Below, piece by piece: positions 1-9,091 of a DNA stretch of 64,000 nt. The first letter of the stretch is position 1. Each line of letters opens with the position of its first letter. The translations under genes were made by a program, and so were the position numbers. The stretch is from Euonymus europaeus (taxonomy: Eukaryota > Streptophyta > Magnoliopsida > Celastrales > Celastraceae): contig OY756973.1 in NCBI GenBank assembly GCA_963580455.1, positions 1 through 64,000 on the forward strand, written 5' to 3'. Below the pieces are notes generated by a model. It had not been told where the DNA came from, searched no databases, and saw only the letters and a program-made list of their open reading frames with translations.

Positions 1-1278
1 AAGCGAGGACTTCTGTTTCCGCCCGCGGAGGATGATTCCTTGTCTCCTCTTTCCATTGAAAAAGGAAGGTCCAAGGCCAAGGAGAGATAGAGTAGAGGTA
101 GGGCATCCATTCACTGGTACCGAAGGGGCCTACAACCTTAAAGCTTCCAACTGCGACTTCGGAGGGACAAGGGCTGCTTTCTTTCTCTGATCCCGAGCGA
201 TGATGCGGGGATTCGGTAAACCGGTAGGGGGTTTTTAGAAAGATTTTTAGTGGATGATAGAGTGAGATTCTTGAATTAATGCTTGTGCCACTACCCAGAA
301 GGGACGGACGATGACTAGCTACTCTATATACGACGTATCAACTCATCGAGTGACCTGCTAACCTTCACATAGTTTAAGTTGAAGAGGGGCAACTCTTGAT
401 GATGGCGAGAAGAAAGGGGAAGGGGGAAAGTCGTATCCATCCTTGCTAGGCGGTACTTATCCCTCAATCGTGTATGCCAATGTTTCCGAGGAATTCAACT
501 ACATGAAAGAAAGGTCAATTGAATCACTGAAAGAATAGTATAGCTTAAGTAAGAGCTTCTAGGCGGGAATGAAACATTGAGTCCCGTGGCATCAAGAAGG
601 AAGGAGAGAAAGGAAAAGAAAAGACCCACCTTACTTATGCTTCTCGAACAATGGAATCAGAAGTGAAGATATCCACGCAAAAAGAAAAAGAAAAAGCTTT
701 TTGAAAAGAAAAAGAAGCCAGAAGGCTAAAGCCCTATCTTTAAAAATGAAGAAGAATTCGAATACCCCACTCACTCCCTTTTTAGTTCTTTCAGAATAAA
801 GATTTTATTGAGGAATCTCCTTGCTACTGAAGGAGAATCTTTGGTTTAGAGTTTAGAGGCGCCCCCAGAGTCGAGCTTTCTTCAAACGTTGTGTCAGCAT
901 CTCCGATGGCGAGGAATCTTTCCTATCTGGCTCCCTCTTAGTCAATCCATTTGAAATGGAACTTCGAGCCCGTTAACTCCACAAAGATTTTCGAGTTAGC
1001 TTCTGCTTACCTGCATTAGAAGTAACTTGGTACCAGTTACATAATTTTCTACCGGACTGATTCGTTTTCATTTCCTATCATCGAGTTCCCTTCGCTTTGA
1101 AACCCCTTTCAGGAATGAATTCAACTAGATAGCTAATTCTTGCCTTCCTATCCTCCCCACCCCAAGAGCTTCTCTCCTAAACTAACAACTAACTGGATTG
1201 ATGGGGCATTTTTATCCCCCCCTTTTCCTCTCACCCCCCCGTTCTGGTTCAGGAAAGGGTCAACGCAAGGATCTTACT
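1..1278. other. Intergenic, downstream of rps10
   Basis: No gene recognised on either strand. In many angiosperms cox1 begins a few hundred bases after the rps10 stop on the same strand; no cox1 5' coding sequence was seen here, so that linkage is broken or more distant. A motif gatggcgaggaatc at 906-919 recurs near 8587. Confidence 0.6.
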
Positions 1279-2487
1279 TCAAAGCAATCTCTGGAGTTTT
1301 CCCTTATCCGAACGGGTCTTGCAAGAAAATAAGATTTCATATTGAGCTCCAAATATACGCTATTGGGATAGGATGGCTCCTACTAGCTCTCCCCCCCTAA
1401 GAACCGCACGTGCGAGTTCCCCCGCATACGGCTCAAGTGGCGAAGGCCCTTTCCTTCGCGCTTGGTAAGCGCTTCGCTGTAGCCAAGCTTACTGCTAGCC
1501 TCTCAGCTAGATCCAAGCTTCGACCGCGACTGCTCGTCGCTTTTGGCCTCCTTATTCCGTCACCCGAGATCCAAGTCAGCACCGGCAAAGATCTCTTTCT
1601 TCCTCGCGGCCGGGCCGGCTTGGAAGCAAGCTACCTGTCGCCTATCTCACCCCCTTTCTTTTTTTTTTTTTATTAGTAAGATAGGTTGCCCCTTTCCCCT
1701 TTTCATAATAATAAGGTAAGCTTCCAAAGCTCCTTCCTTCGGCTGGGTGAGCCTTCGCTTTTTGGATCGTCTTCTGCCCAATGCGGTACCCTCCCGTTTT
1801 TTTTTCCCATTGGGTTTACCTTGTTTACAGGTCGACCCCATGGCAGCAAGAAAAGGCGATCTTGTGCTATACTCCGGTGATCTCTTTCCTACCGAGGCAC
1901 GCAAACTCCCATCGTGTCCCAGATCACATTCCGTGAATCGAAAGGGGAAGCCTACTCATCCATCAGCTCCTCTCGTAGATCGGTGCGGTTTTACGAAGCG
2001 TCTAAGCACAGTTCACTCGCGTTGATCAAGAGCTTTGCCGCCACTCCTTAAGGTTACCTGTTGTATCATTATCATACATTTCTGGCATTGTTTCCCACGC
2101 TTCATACCCCCCTCTTTTTTCTTCCCCCCTTAGTCAAATAGGGCGGTAAGGTAAAGGGCCAGGCATGGTAGGGTAGGAGCATCCTGTCGGCAATCTTTTT
2201 GGCTTGACCAATCAGTCTTATGTCCTCCGAGTCGCACGGCGTTTTAACCGAAAGAACTTCTTGCGCAATTCATGCGTTTCTGTTTTTATGACCAGAATTT
2301 TTTTGTTTTTTTTCATTTCAAATTGTTCTCTGGACTTTTTATCAATATGAGGTGATCGTAACACAGTATATAAGACTCGTGATTCAGGCAATCCAATCTT
2401 CCGTGTGTAAGGCGGAAGCCCCAAAAAAAGGTTTTCAAAAAATGGGTGATCAAAAGATCGAATCACTATGCGTATCTTGGTGGTCGT
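1279..2487 (-). CDS. rps10: Ribosomal protein S10, mitochondrial (two exons, complete)
   Basis: Small-subunit protein uS10 of the mitochondrial ribosome. Exon 1 is 2238-2487 (250 nt) and exon 2 is 1279-1361 (83 nt), both on the minus strand; joined they give 111 codons including the stop, 110 residues, about normal for angiosperm S10. Characteristic stretches are VIRSFDHPF, PYTRKIGLPESRVLYTVLRS, PHIDKKSREQFEM and VIKTETHELRKKF in exon 1, and RIFGAQYEI ... KGKLQRLL in exon 2. The split codon is C|AG (Gln84). The start chosen is ACG at 2487-2485, followed by Thr-Thr-Lys-Ile; there is no in-frame ATG at that point, and C-to-U editing of ACG to AUG is known for rps10 in several angiosperms. The intron keeps its GTGCG 5' end and domains V/VI, so the gene looks functional. 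It stands alone: no partner gene was found on either side. A short ORF starting at 2468 on the other strand overlaps the start and is a shadow. Confidence 0.95.
1362..1397 (-). other. Group II intron domain VI with likely branch-point A
   Basis: On the minus strand the segment contains TAGGA-GCCA-TCCTA, a short hairpin, followed by TCCCAAT and then exon 2. An A lies 8 nt from the 3' end (position 1369), the usual place for the branch-point adenosine. The exact branch base is inferred from spacing only. Confidence 0.7.
1401..1434 (-). other. Group II intron domain V of rps10
   Basis: Read on the minus strand, this 34-nt segment begins GAGCCGTATGCG and ends GCACGTGCGGTTC, the catalytic hairpin of group II introns. 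The two arms pair around a short GGAAC-type loop. It sits 39 nt before exon 2, the usual spacing for domains V and VI. It is the only intact domain V noticed in the window, on either strand. Confidence 0.92.
2124..2149 (-). repeat. Dispersed short repeat, copy inside the rps10 intron
   Basis: The minus strand reads ttaccgccctatttgacta followed by aggggg; the plus strand at 45700-45725 has the identical 26 bases. Related copies lie at 14755, 20489, 32219, 47989 and 54666. This copy lies within the group II intron of rps10, about 90 nt from its 5' splice site, presumably in the domain I region. Confidence 0.8.
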
Positions 2488-4597
2488 TACTTTTGGTGGT
2501 CTTTCTTTTTGGCTGACTCCTCCTACTCCTCCTTCATCCTCGTTGGTCCTTCTTTCGCTTGCTGCTGTCGGCTACTTATGCCTGCCCGCTGATTGCTCGA
2601 CCATCTCTCTACGCTATTTCGAATTTTTATTTGAATCCTTAATCCTATTAGAATCCAAGAGAAGCATTGGAGAAGGCTGCCTCTCCTCTTCCGGACTATT
2701 CTCTAACATCACAAGTGTATATCATCAGATTGTCTGGTCTCTTCCTATGGCTTTCTAAGAAGCCAGACCCAATAAGGAGCCCTTAGATGCTTCCATCTCT
2801 TTCTTTCTGGGTGTGTCTTCTGAGTGGTCGTTCTACGAGTTGGGTGTGTTAAGCATAGGTTTCTTCCTCTCTCTTTCTATCAAGATAGAATGCGTTATAC
2901 GGCAAGAGATCTTTCTGTTGTCTTGCTTTAAGAGAATGAATTAAAAGAGAGGTATGAATCTCTCTTAGCAGCTATTAGTCCTATCCGACTAGCGTACTAT
3001 TATTGTATCTAATTCATTTTTTACCATAAGAGTCCGCTATCTCCCTCCCTATATGGAAGGACTGAGTTAGGATAGTAAGGATAGGAGTTCTACTTCTTGC
3101 TTTGATCTACGACCAACCTCATGTAATTGGTAGCTTGCTTTCCTTCCTGTGCTTGTAGTGGCATAAGGAAGAGTTTGATTCAGGTAGCTCTATGTTACTA
3201 GGGTTGGTCCCGGGAGAAAGCACTTTCCCCTGAGGCAACTTGCTACTTTAGCTCAAGCGAGAACAAATAAGAGAAGAAATTAGATCTAGCCAGCTGGTTG
3301 TTCCAGGAAGCTAAGATAGCTGCTCTCTCCTCCGCTCTTCGCTAGCATCCGTATTGGCTTAGGAGCCAGTTCCCTCAGGTTATTCCCACTAGAGGAAGGG
3401 AACTACGCGCTAATAGGAAAGAAGAGAGCTACTAGATTGACTGTATGAAAGTTCCTAATTTGCCTCCTCAAAATAAAAGGCTAATGTCTAAGTCTTCGAT
3501 TGTTGCATTCCTTCCTTAGTTGAAGCTGGTGGAATAGACCGGCAGTGAATCAACGGGCGTTACCTCACTTTCATGATTTAGTCAGTTTGATATCTTTATG
3601 GTCTCGCTTGGAGCACTGACGAACGAACTAAGCTAGAGACATTTAACTTGCTGCGGAGTCCCGTACCCACCTAGATTAAGCCTGAGCAGCTAAGCCGCGA
3701 TTGCTGGGACTTAGACTTAGACAGTAGGGTCAGAATCAACCTAGTTCTCATAGCAGGGAGTAGCGACTGCTTAGTCTGGTAAGCTTGTGCTGCAATTCCT
3801 TGATGGAAATGCCACTGGACTTGCTCTTGGACTTTGTTCCAGACTGGTAGGCAGCTTGTGTGCGGGGTGAAAGGACGAGAACCTGCTGGCATCGATACCG
3901 CCTTTAGGGACTGACTTATTAATTAGCTGTCATCACTCTATGGGCTTGAGCGATTCCTTACCACTCTTACGCTTTGGAGATTAAGGAAACCATGCTCCAC
4001 CTTCTGCAGATGAGCCGAATTTACTCCTTTTTCTTTTTCAGAGGTCAGCTAGGAAAGGGGGTGGCCACTATTCTTAGTAGAAGATGCCAGTTTAGAGGAT
4101 CCAGAGAGCTAAGATTCGATAACGGAAATGACTGCTAAGACCCAGGACCATTCCCTTAGTCTACTAAAAAACCATTAGGAGAAGAAAGTTCTGCCTCAGT
4201 ACACGAAATGAATATCGAGACAGCTCAGCCTAAGGAGACGAAGACTACTTCACTATACGAGAATCCCAGGGGTTATGAGCCACTCCCGACACCTCCATTA
4301 GGAAGAAGAGGCGCTCGAGAGACCTTCCCAGTTAGTCAATTAAGGCTTCCCACTCATTGATCAGGACAAAGGGGAGGTCTGATCTTTATCTTATTCCACA
4401 GAGACATAGGAAAGACAGAGGCCCTTGGACCTTATGAGTAAACCGGACGAAGAAGAAGGAGTTGACCCTTGACTCACTACCACTGCCGAAGTTACTGGAG
4501 AACTACGACAAAGGGCTCAAATCCAGGTGGTTAAGTCTCCTTTAACAAACCGACTAGAAGACCCACAGATGAAGTTTCACCCATTCCAGGCTTTTAC
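2488..4597. other. Intergenic, upstream of rps10
   Basis: No gene recognised. The interval 2.9-3.17 kb holds short blocks that recur at 45.5-46.7 kb: ctgttgtcttgctt at 2915 and 45521, a tgatctacgacc block at 3103 and 46691, and a 21-nt block at 3148 and 46661. A promoter-like motif lies at 3025. The remainder has only small ORFs without recognisable content. Confidence 0.55.
3025..3033 (+). promoter_or_regulatory. CRTA-type mitochondrial promoter-like motif
   Basis: CATAAGAGT matches 8 of 9 positions of the dicot mitochondrial consensus CRTAAGAGA and is preceded by an A/T-rich run (about 3001-3022), as in real promoters. It points away from rps10 and towards a region with no recognised gene, so it may be fortuitous or may drive an untranslated transcript. 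Confidence 0.25.
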
Positions 4598-4999
4598 GTG
4601 CATTGCATTGAGATATACCAACTTCGCACGATCGATATAACAAGGATCCAGTCCTTACCAAAAAGACGATCTTTCGACAGGATGAAATCAATGCTTGGTT
4701 CCTGCCATGCCAGTTTGACGAGAAAGAAAGACAGACATTACAGAAGCTTCACTTGTGACCGTGACCGAATCACAGAAAGAGAACGAGTGAGGCGCTCTCA
4801 TTTCATTCCGGATGATAATGAGGAAACAAATTCTACCTTTACCGGGTTCAACATCTCCACAGGACGCCCTACCAGTTGGCGCAAGGACTGCTTTTGCCCT
4901 GGGACCAAAGAACAAAGGGAAGCTCAGCTCTCACTACCAGTGAATGATGAAATGCCTCGACTTAGAAACCACAGCCCTTCTGTCGAGAGGACAAAATAA
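4598..4999 (+). CDS. Hypothetical ORF, 133 codons (probably not a gene)
   Basis: Open frame beginning MHCIEIYQLRTIDITRIQ and ending PSVERTK; highly charged, with many Arg, Glu and Lys residues and no membrane segment. No family was recognised. It sits in a purine-rich tract (about 4.0-7.0 kb) where GA-rich sequence suppresses stop codons, which alone can explain an open frame. The opposite strand is also open over 4688-4915, another sign of composition rather than selection. Confidence 0.12.
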   Translation: MHCIEIYQLRTIDITRIQSLPKRRSFDRMKSMLGSCHASLTRKKDRHYRSFTCDRDRITERERVRRSHFIPDDNEETNSTFTGFNISTGRPTSWRKDCFCPGTKEQREAQLSLPVNDEMPRLRNHSPSVERTK

Positions 5000-7900
5000 A
5001 TCCTTTTTTTTATCAAAATAGAATCTTAGGGATGCCTTGCAGTTGAAGCCTCTGGGCTTAGCCCTACTATGACCGAAGAAGACGATTTACTAAAGATAAA
5101 GAAAAAAAGACTCCATGAGCCACTTCAGTACAAGGTCTTGAATAGCCTATACGAATTCTCACAAGGAGAGAGACGACCCTTCTCTTACGTGGGACACGGA
5201 GATGGAAGAATGGTAGGACCGACTTTCAGACTTAGCCAAGGAACGACCGAGACCTCGAACATGAGAAAGACTGACGCCTGATTCAGGAAGGGACACGAGG
5301 GCTCCTCTTTCTCACTGGAAGATCTTAATATTCTACAGTAGAATAAGTCCCCAACCTTAAAAATGAAGGATCAAAAGTCTGCTTTCCAAAACCCACGCAA
5401 ATGGAGGCCGATGCCCTCAGACCGGGTAGAACGAAGCTTTTCCATATAGCAACTTGATCCATTATAGGAGGCCTCTGTCATTAGAAGAAGACCGCTTTGA
5501 AGCTAGGAGAAAAAAAAAAAACTTACTAAACCAGCCATCTACGCGGGTTGGCCACTAAATAAGAAGGCCTCCACGAACGCTTTCACTAGAGAAAGAGAGA
5601 AAGGCCCGTTCGGCTATGTAAAGAAGTCCCTGCAGGCTCCAACCCAGTCCTAACATTGTAGAATGTTAGTGTCCGACGTCTAATAGAAAAGGGGCACCGC
5701 TTTCATTCCTGCTTGGCGCTCTAACATTACCAACACTGACCACTGAATAAGGAAGACCTACCACCCACACAGCAAACCAACGCTCCCCTTTTAGTTCGGA
5801 AAGAAGAAGGGTTGCGCCCGGGTGAAAGACTATGCCTTCAAGGGGGCCAAAACGACCAGAAAAAGGAGCGGGAAGGCGTGGTCACAAGACCCCGCTTTGA
5901 GCCATCGAAGACCAGATGATGGGTTACGAAGATATACAAGGAAAGAGACGCTCTGGAATACCTTTCAGTTAATCAGGGGTTACGCCCAGAAAAGGCGGCC
6001 CTTTCATTTCTGAATGAAGCCTTACAGACGAACTATAGAAGGAGACAGGCTTCAGCCTTTCCAGAGTGAGCGCCATACATTACTGTAGCACACACAGGTC
6101 CCCAAAGATAAAGGCTTTCGTCCTTCCTTCATATTATGGGAACTTTCTTCTATATAATTGTTTTCGAAATGCCGATTTTCCTGTCTGCGCTAAGGCGATA
6201 AGGAAAAAGAGAGGGGCCCTTAGTATGTGGAAAAAAAGGCAAAGCTGCAGGAGAGACCTCGCTTTCTTATGGATGCTCCAGTTACCGAAGATCCAAAGCA
6301 AAGGAAGAGCGAGCTCTGATTCCCAGTTCGTTAATCAATAGAAGATACCCACGGGTTACTTCCTTTCTACACAGGAACGGAACGAGTTGACCAGACCATT
6401 CAACATCCGAAGGACTCTTACCGCAGGAACGACCGATGCCTGATTCATTTCTCGCTCACGACCCCTTATTGCACTCACTCTCTTTCGATAGAAAAAGGAA
6501 GAAATTACCGGGAGTTGAAGAGTAAGAAAAGGTATTCCCCTTAGACCTTTAGACCTGACCAAGAGAAGTAACACCGGTAGCCAATAACTCAGTCAGAAAG
6601 AAAGGTCCCTCGAGCTTTATTAGTAGTTACACGAGTGCTCAGATCAATACCGAAACACATACGGAGTGCCGACCAAAAAGAAAGAGCACAAGCAGGACTC
6701 CCTGCACCCGCGTGAGGGATTACTTTGAATCCATACCGAAATGGACGACTTGAAAAGGTCTCCATAGACAAAGAGACGATCTACACCGAAACAGAGAAAA
6801 GACATTAGGAGCACTCATTCCTTGTACCCGGGGAACTGATTCATAAGGAAGGGGATCTACACCAGAAAAGGAGTTTACGGCCGGTTCCCATATAGACACT
6901 TTAACTCACATTGCTTTAGGCAGTACTCTTCTTACTAAAGAAGAAGACTTACTGAAAGAGGGAACTGGACGAGGAAGGAAAGGCAAAGAAGATCTGTACA
7001 AGATAGAAAGTAGATTATAAAGCGCCTAACTCAACCGCGTCATTCGATAAATGGCATTAAATGTGCAGTAGGCTTTTCACATGCAATTCAATTAAATGGT
7101 TCATACGCGCTAACTATAAATATCATAAGGAAAGGAAGAACCAACGGAGGATTCGAATAAATTGTGTTGTGAACGTACCCCGTGCTTGATGCAATAGAAG
7201 CTCTTCTTCTTACAGTAAGCGGTACAAGGGTAACCGGTATAAAAGTAAGTGCTCTTGTCTCTTCCTTTTTAGGAATAACCGTTGCTAGTCTATTCGCCCG
7301 CTCTTAGAAGAAGAAGTTCTTTCGGAAGAGAAGAAGTCGCAGAATCCGTCAGCTTGCCACAGAACTCATCCAGAAGGAGTATGCAGCCAGACTGACTACG
7401 GAGATAGAAAGAAGAGGATGGGAAGATGAATCAATATTAAAGAAAGAATAGGTTGCTAGAGAATCGGATCTTAGATAGTGCACGAATGAATGCATAGTGA
7501 AAGTAAGTCTTGGGGTAATATCATCTTTCCTGCCCCTAGGTCCTAGGTTGCAAGTCAGCTGCTCACTCTCTCTTTATTCGAATTCGATGTCTTAAGCAGC
7601 ATGTAGCAAAGATCGATTTGAGATTCAATGTGGGACCTGAAAACAGAAGCTAGAGTTGAACGATCTACTTTTCTATCCTGTGGGCCTATCCGGAAATAAA
7701 TAAGGTCTCTTCTTTATAGAATAGAAAGTAGCCTGGTCTGTCTCTCAATCAGTCTGTCCAGTCAAGTCCTTGACTTCGGTCGTAGGTTGAAAGTAAAAAA
7801 GTAGCTGCTCTCCTCATTCGTACGACCTCCGAATAGAAGAATTGATAAGTGGAAAGCTTCGTTCTTCCTCTTCTTCCGCTTAAGAAAGCATTTGTGGGCG

Positions 7901-8623
7901 ATATGCAAGGCATCCGGATCCTTCTTCCGATCCATATGCATTTAGCCCAGTCATGAACCACCGTGGATCCTACGTGAGAGAATAGGGTCGATGGTAGAGA
8001 GTCGGTGATGCCATTCTTTCTTCCTCTAAAAACCTCTTTTTTTTTTTTTCATTCGGGGTCTCACCTTGGGAATAGACGATGGACCCGCCATTTTACATGA
8101 TGCAGCATTTTGAAAGAAAATTCCATCAAAGGAGTGGACATTTCTTACATCTCTTGACACCCTGTCTAGCCTACCGCCCTCCTCCTCTTTTGGTCGCTTC
8201 GCTCTCCTTTCAGTCTTTCATTCCTTCCCTCTAGCACTTCCATTCCCGAAGTGGGGGAAAGGGTTCGCACCTACCTTGAGCAGCATGGCTGGCCGGGAGG
8301 TGGAATTGCTTTTAGAGCATTATGCCCTTCTCGACTGGCTCGCCGTTCAACGGCGCTTTCAATAGGCCTCTAAAAAGAAAGAATTGAATCATTTATGGAC
8401 GAGTAGACCAAGCGGCTCTTTTCCTATATAGTTTAAAGAGAGTCCTCCGAATCTACTTCGCCGATTCTAGTCTAAATTCTTTGTCCTCCGCCTCGAATCA
8501 AGATGATCTTTTGGTCTTCGAGGACTTTCAGTTGACAAAATAAGAATCAGAAGGGGCCAATGTGAACAGCCTTTGCCAAGTTCTTGATGGCGAGGAATCC
8601 TTCTGGGGCAAAAGCTGGAATCA
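5000..8623. other. Intergenic, purine-rich with degenerate repeated motifs
   Basis: No gene recognised. Between about 5.0 and 7.0 kb related words recur, for example gaagaagacgatttactaaagat near 5075 against gaagaagacttactgaaag near 6940, and gactgacgcctgattca near 5272 against gaccgatgcctgattca near 6430. This suggests old, decayed duplications. At 7.0-8.6 kb nothing was recognised; 8.04 kb has a poly(T) run. Confidence 0.45.
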
Positions 8624-9091
8624 ATGGAATCAACCAAAAAGGGTGCCCGGACTAGAGAAAAGGTCGGATATAGAGAGAGTGGACGTGAGGCACGGCAAAA
8701 AGTAAAGGAGGATTTTGTCCTGTCCATTTATTCGAGAACAGTCAGAGCAGTAAAAAAAGCTCGAATAACAATAACCAGGCATTGGCTATTGGTTAAAGAC
8801 AGGAAAGCCAATATCGATACAGAAAGAGAAAGAGTCAAGATCAACAGACACAAAAACCAACTATCGAACCTACTAACCGGAGAGTCGAAGCGAAAGGGAA
8901 GATTGGTTCTATCACAGACCGGTGATTCATCTGCAGCACCTTCGACCTTGCAAGCCCTTCGAGTTCATGTGCAGCTAGCTCCCATTCCTCCAGCTAGGAG
9001 GAAGATGTCGAGTTCTATCAAAGAGTACATTCGATGCATCAAGACGTCTTGCCTTGGAAAGGCATTTGAACCTTATCCCATTTCCGCGTGA
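8624..9091 (+). CDS. Hypothetical basic ORF, 155 codons
   Basis: Second-longest open frame in the window. It begins MESTKKGARTREKVG and ends GKAFEPYPISA. The N-terminal 100 residues are rich in Lys, Arg and Glu; residues about 105-125 are Ala/Pro/Ser-rich. No family, signal peptide or membrane segment recognised. A 15-nt word inside it (ttcatgtgcagctag at 8964) recurs at 20118, so the ORF seems at least partly built from dispersed repeats. No promoter or neighbouring gene supports expression. Confidence 0.18.
   Translation: MESTKKGARTREKVGYRESGREARQKVKEDFVLSIYSRTVRAVKKARITITRHWLLVKDRKANIDTERERVKINRHKNQLSNLLTGESKRKGRLVLSQTGDSSAAPSTLQALRVHVQLAPIPPARRKMSSSIKEYIRCIKTSCLGKAFEPYPISA

Larger units (their letters stand above)
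1362..2237 (-). other. Group II intron of rps10 (cis-spliced, no maturase ORF)
   Basis: 876-nt intron between the two rps10 exons. Its 5' end is GTGCGAC at 2237, matching the group II GUGYG rule, and its 3' end is CCCAAT at 1362, ending in AY. Domain V lies at 1401-1434 and domain VI at about 1362-1397. The interior (about 1440-2230) has no maturase reading frame; the ORFs seen there are not recognisable proteins, so splicing must depend on proteins made elsewhere (nuclear factors or matR, known for plant introns). The exon boundaries are confirmed because joining restores the conserved LKRQRIFGAQYEI frame. Confidence 0.93.

Noticed and set aside
1410..2025. ORFs inside the rps10 intron (both strands)
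   Set aside because: They lie in the intron, contain no reverse-transcriptase or maturase motifs, and overlap each other on both strands.
2468..2758. Plus-strand ORF of 96 codons with a hydrophobic start
   Set aside because: It overlaps the start of rps10 on the opposite strand and has no recognisable family; likely a chance frame.
5182..5190. Minus-strand CGTAAGAGA promoter motif
   Set aside because: It matches the consensus but lacks an A/T-rich box upstream and faces no recognised gene.
7749..7961. Minus-strand 70-codon ORF with a basic composition
   Set aside because: Short, no recognisable family, and in DNA with other chance frames.
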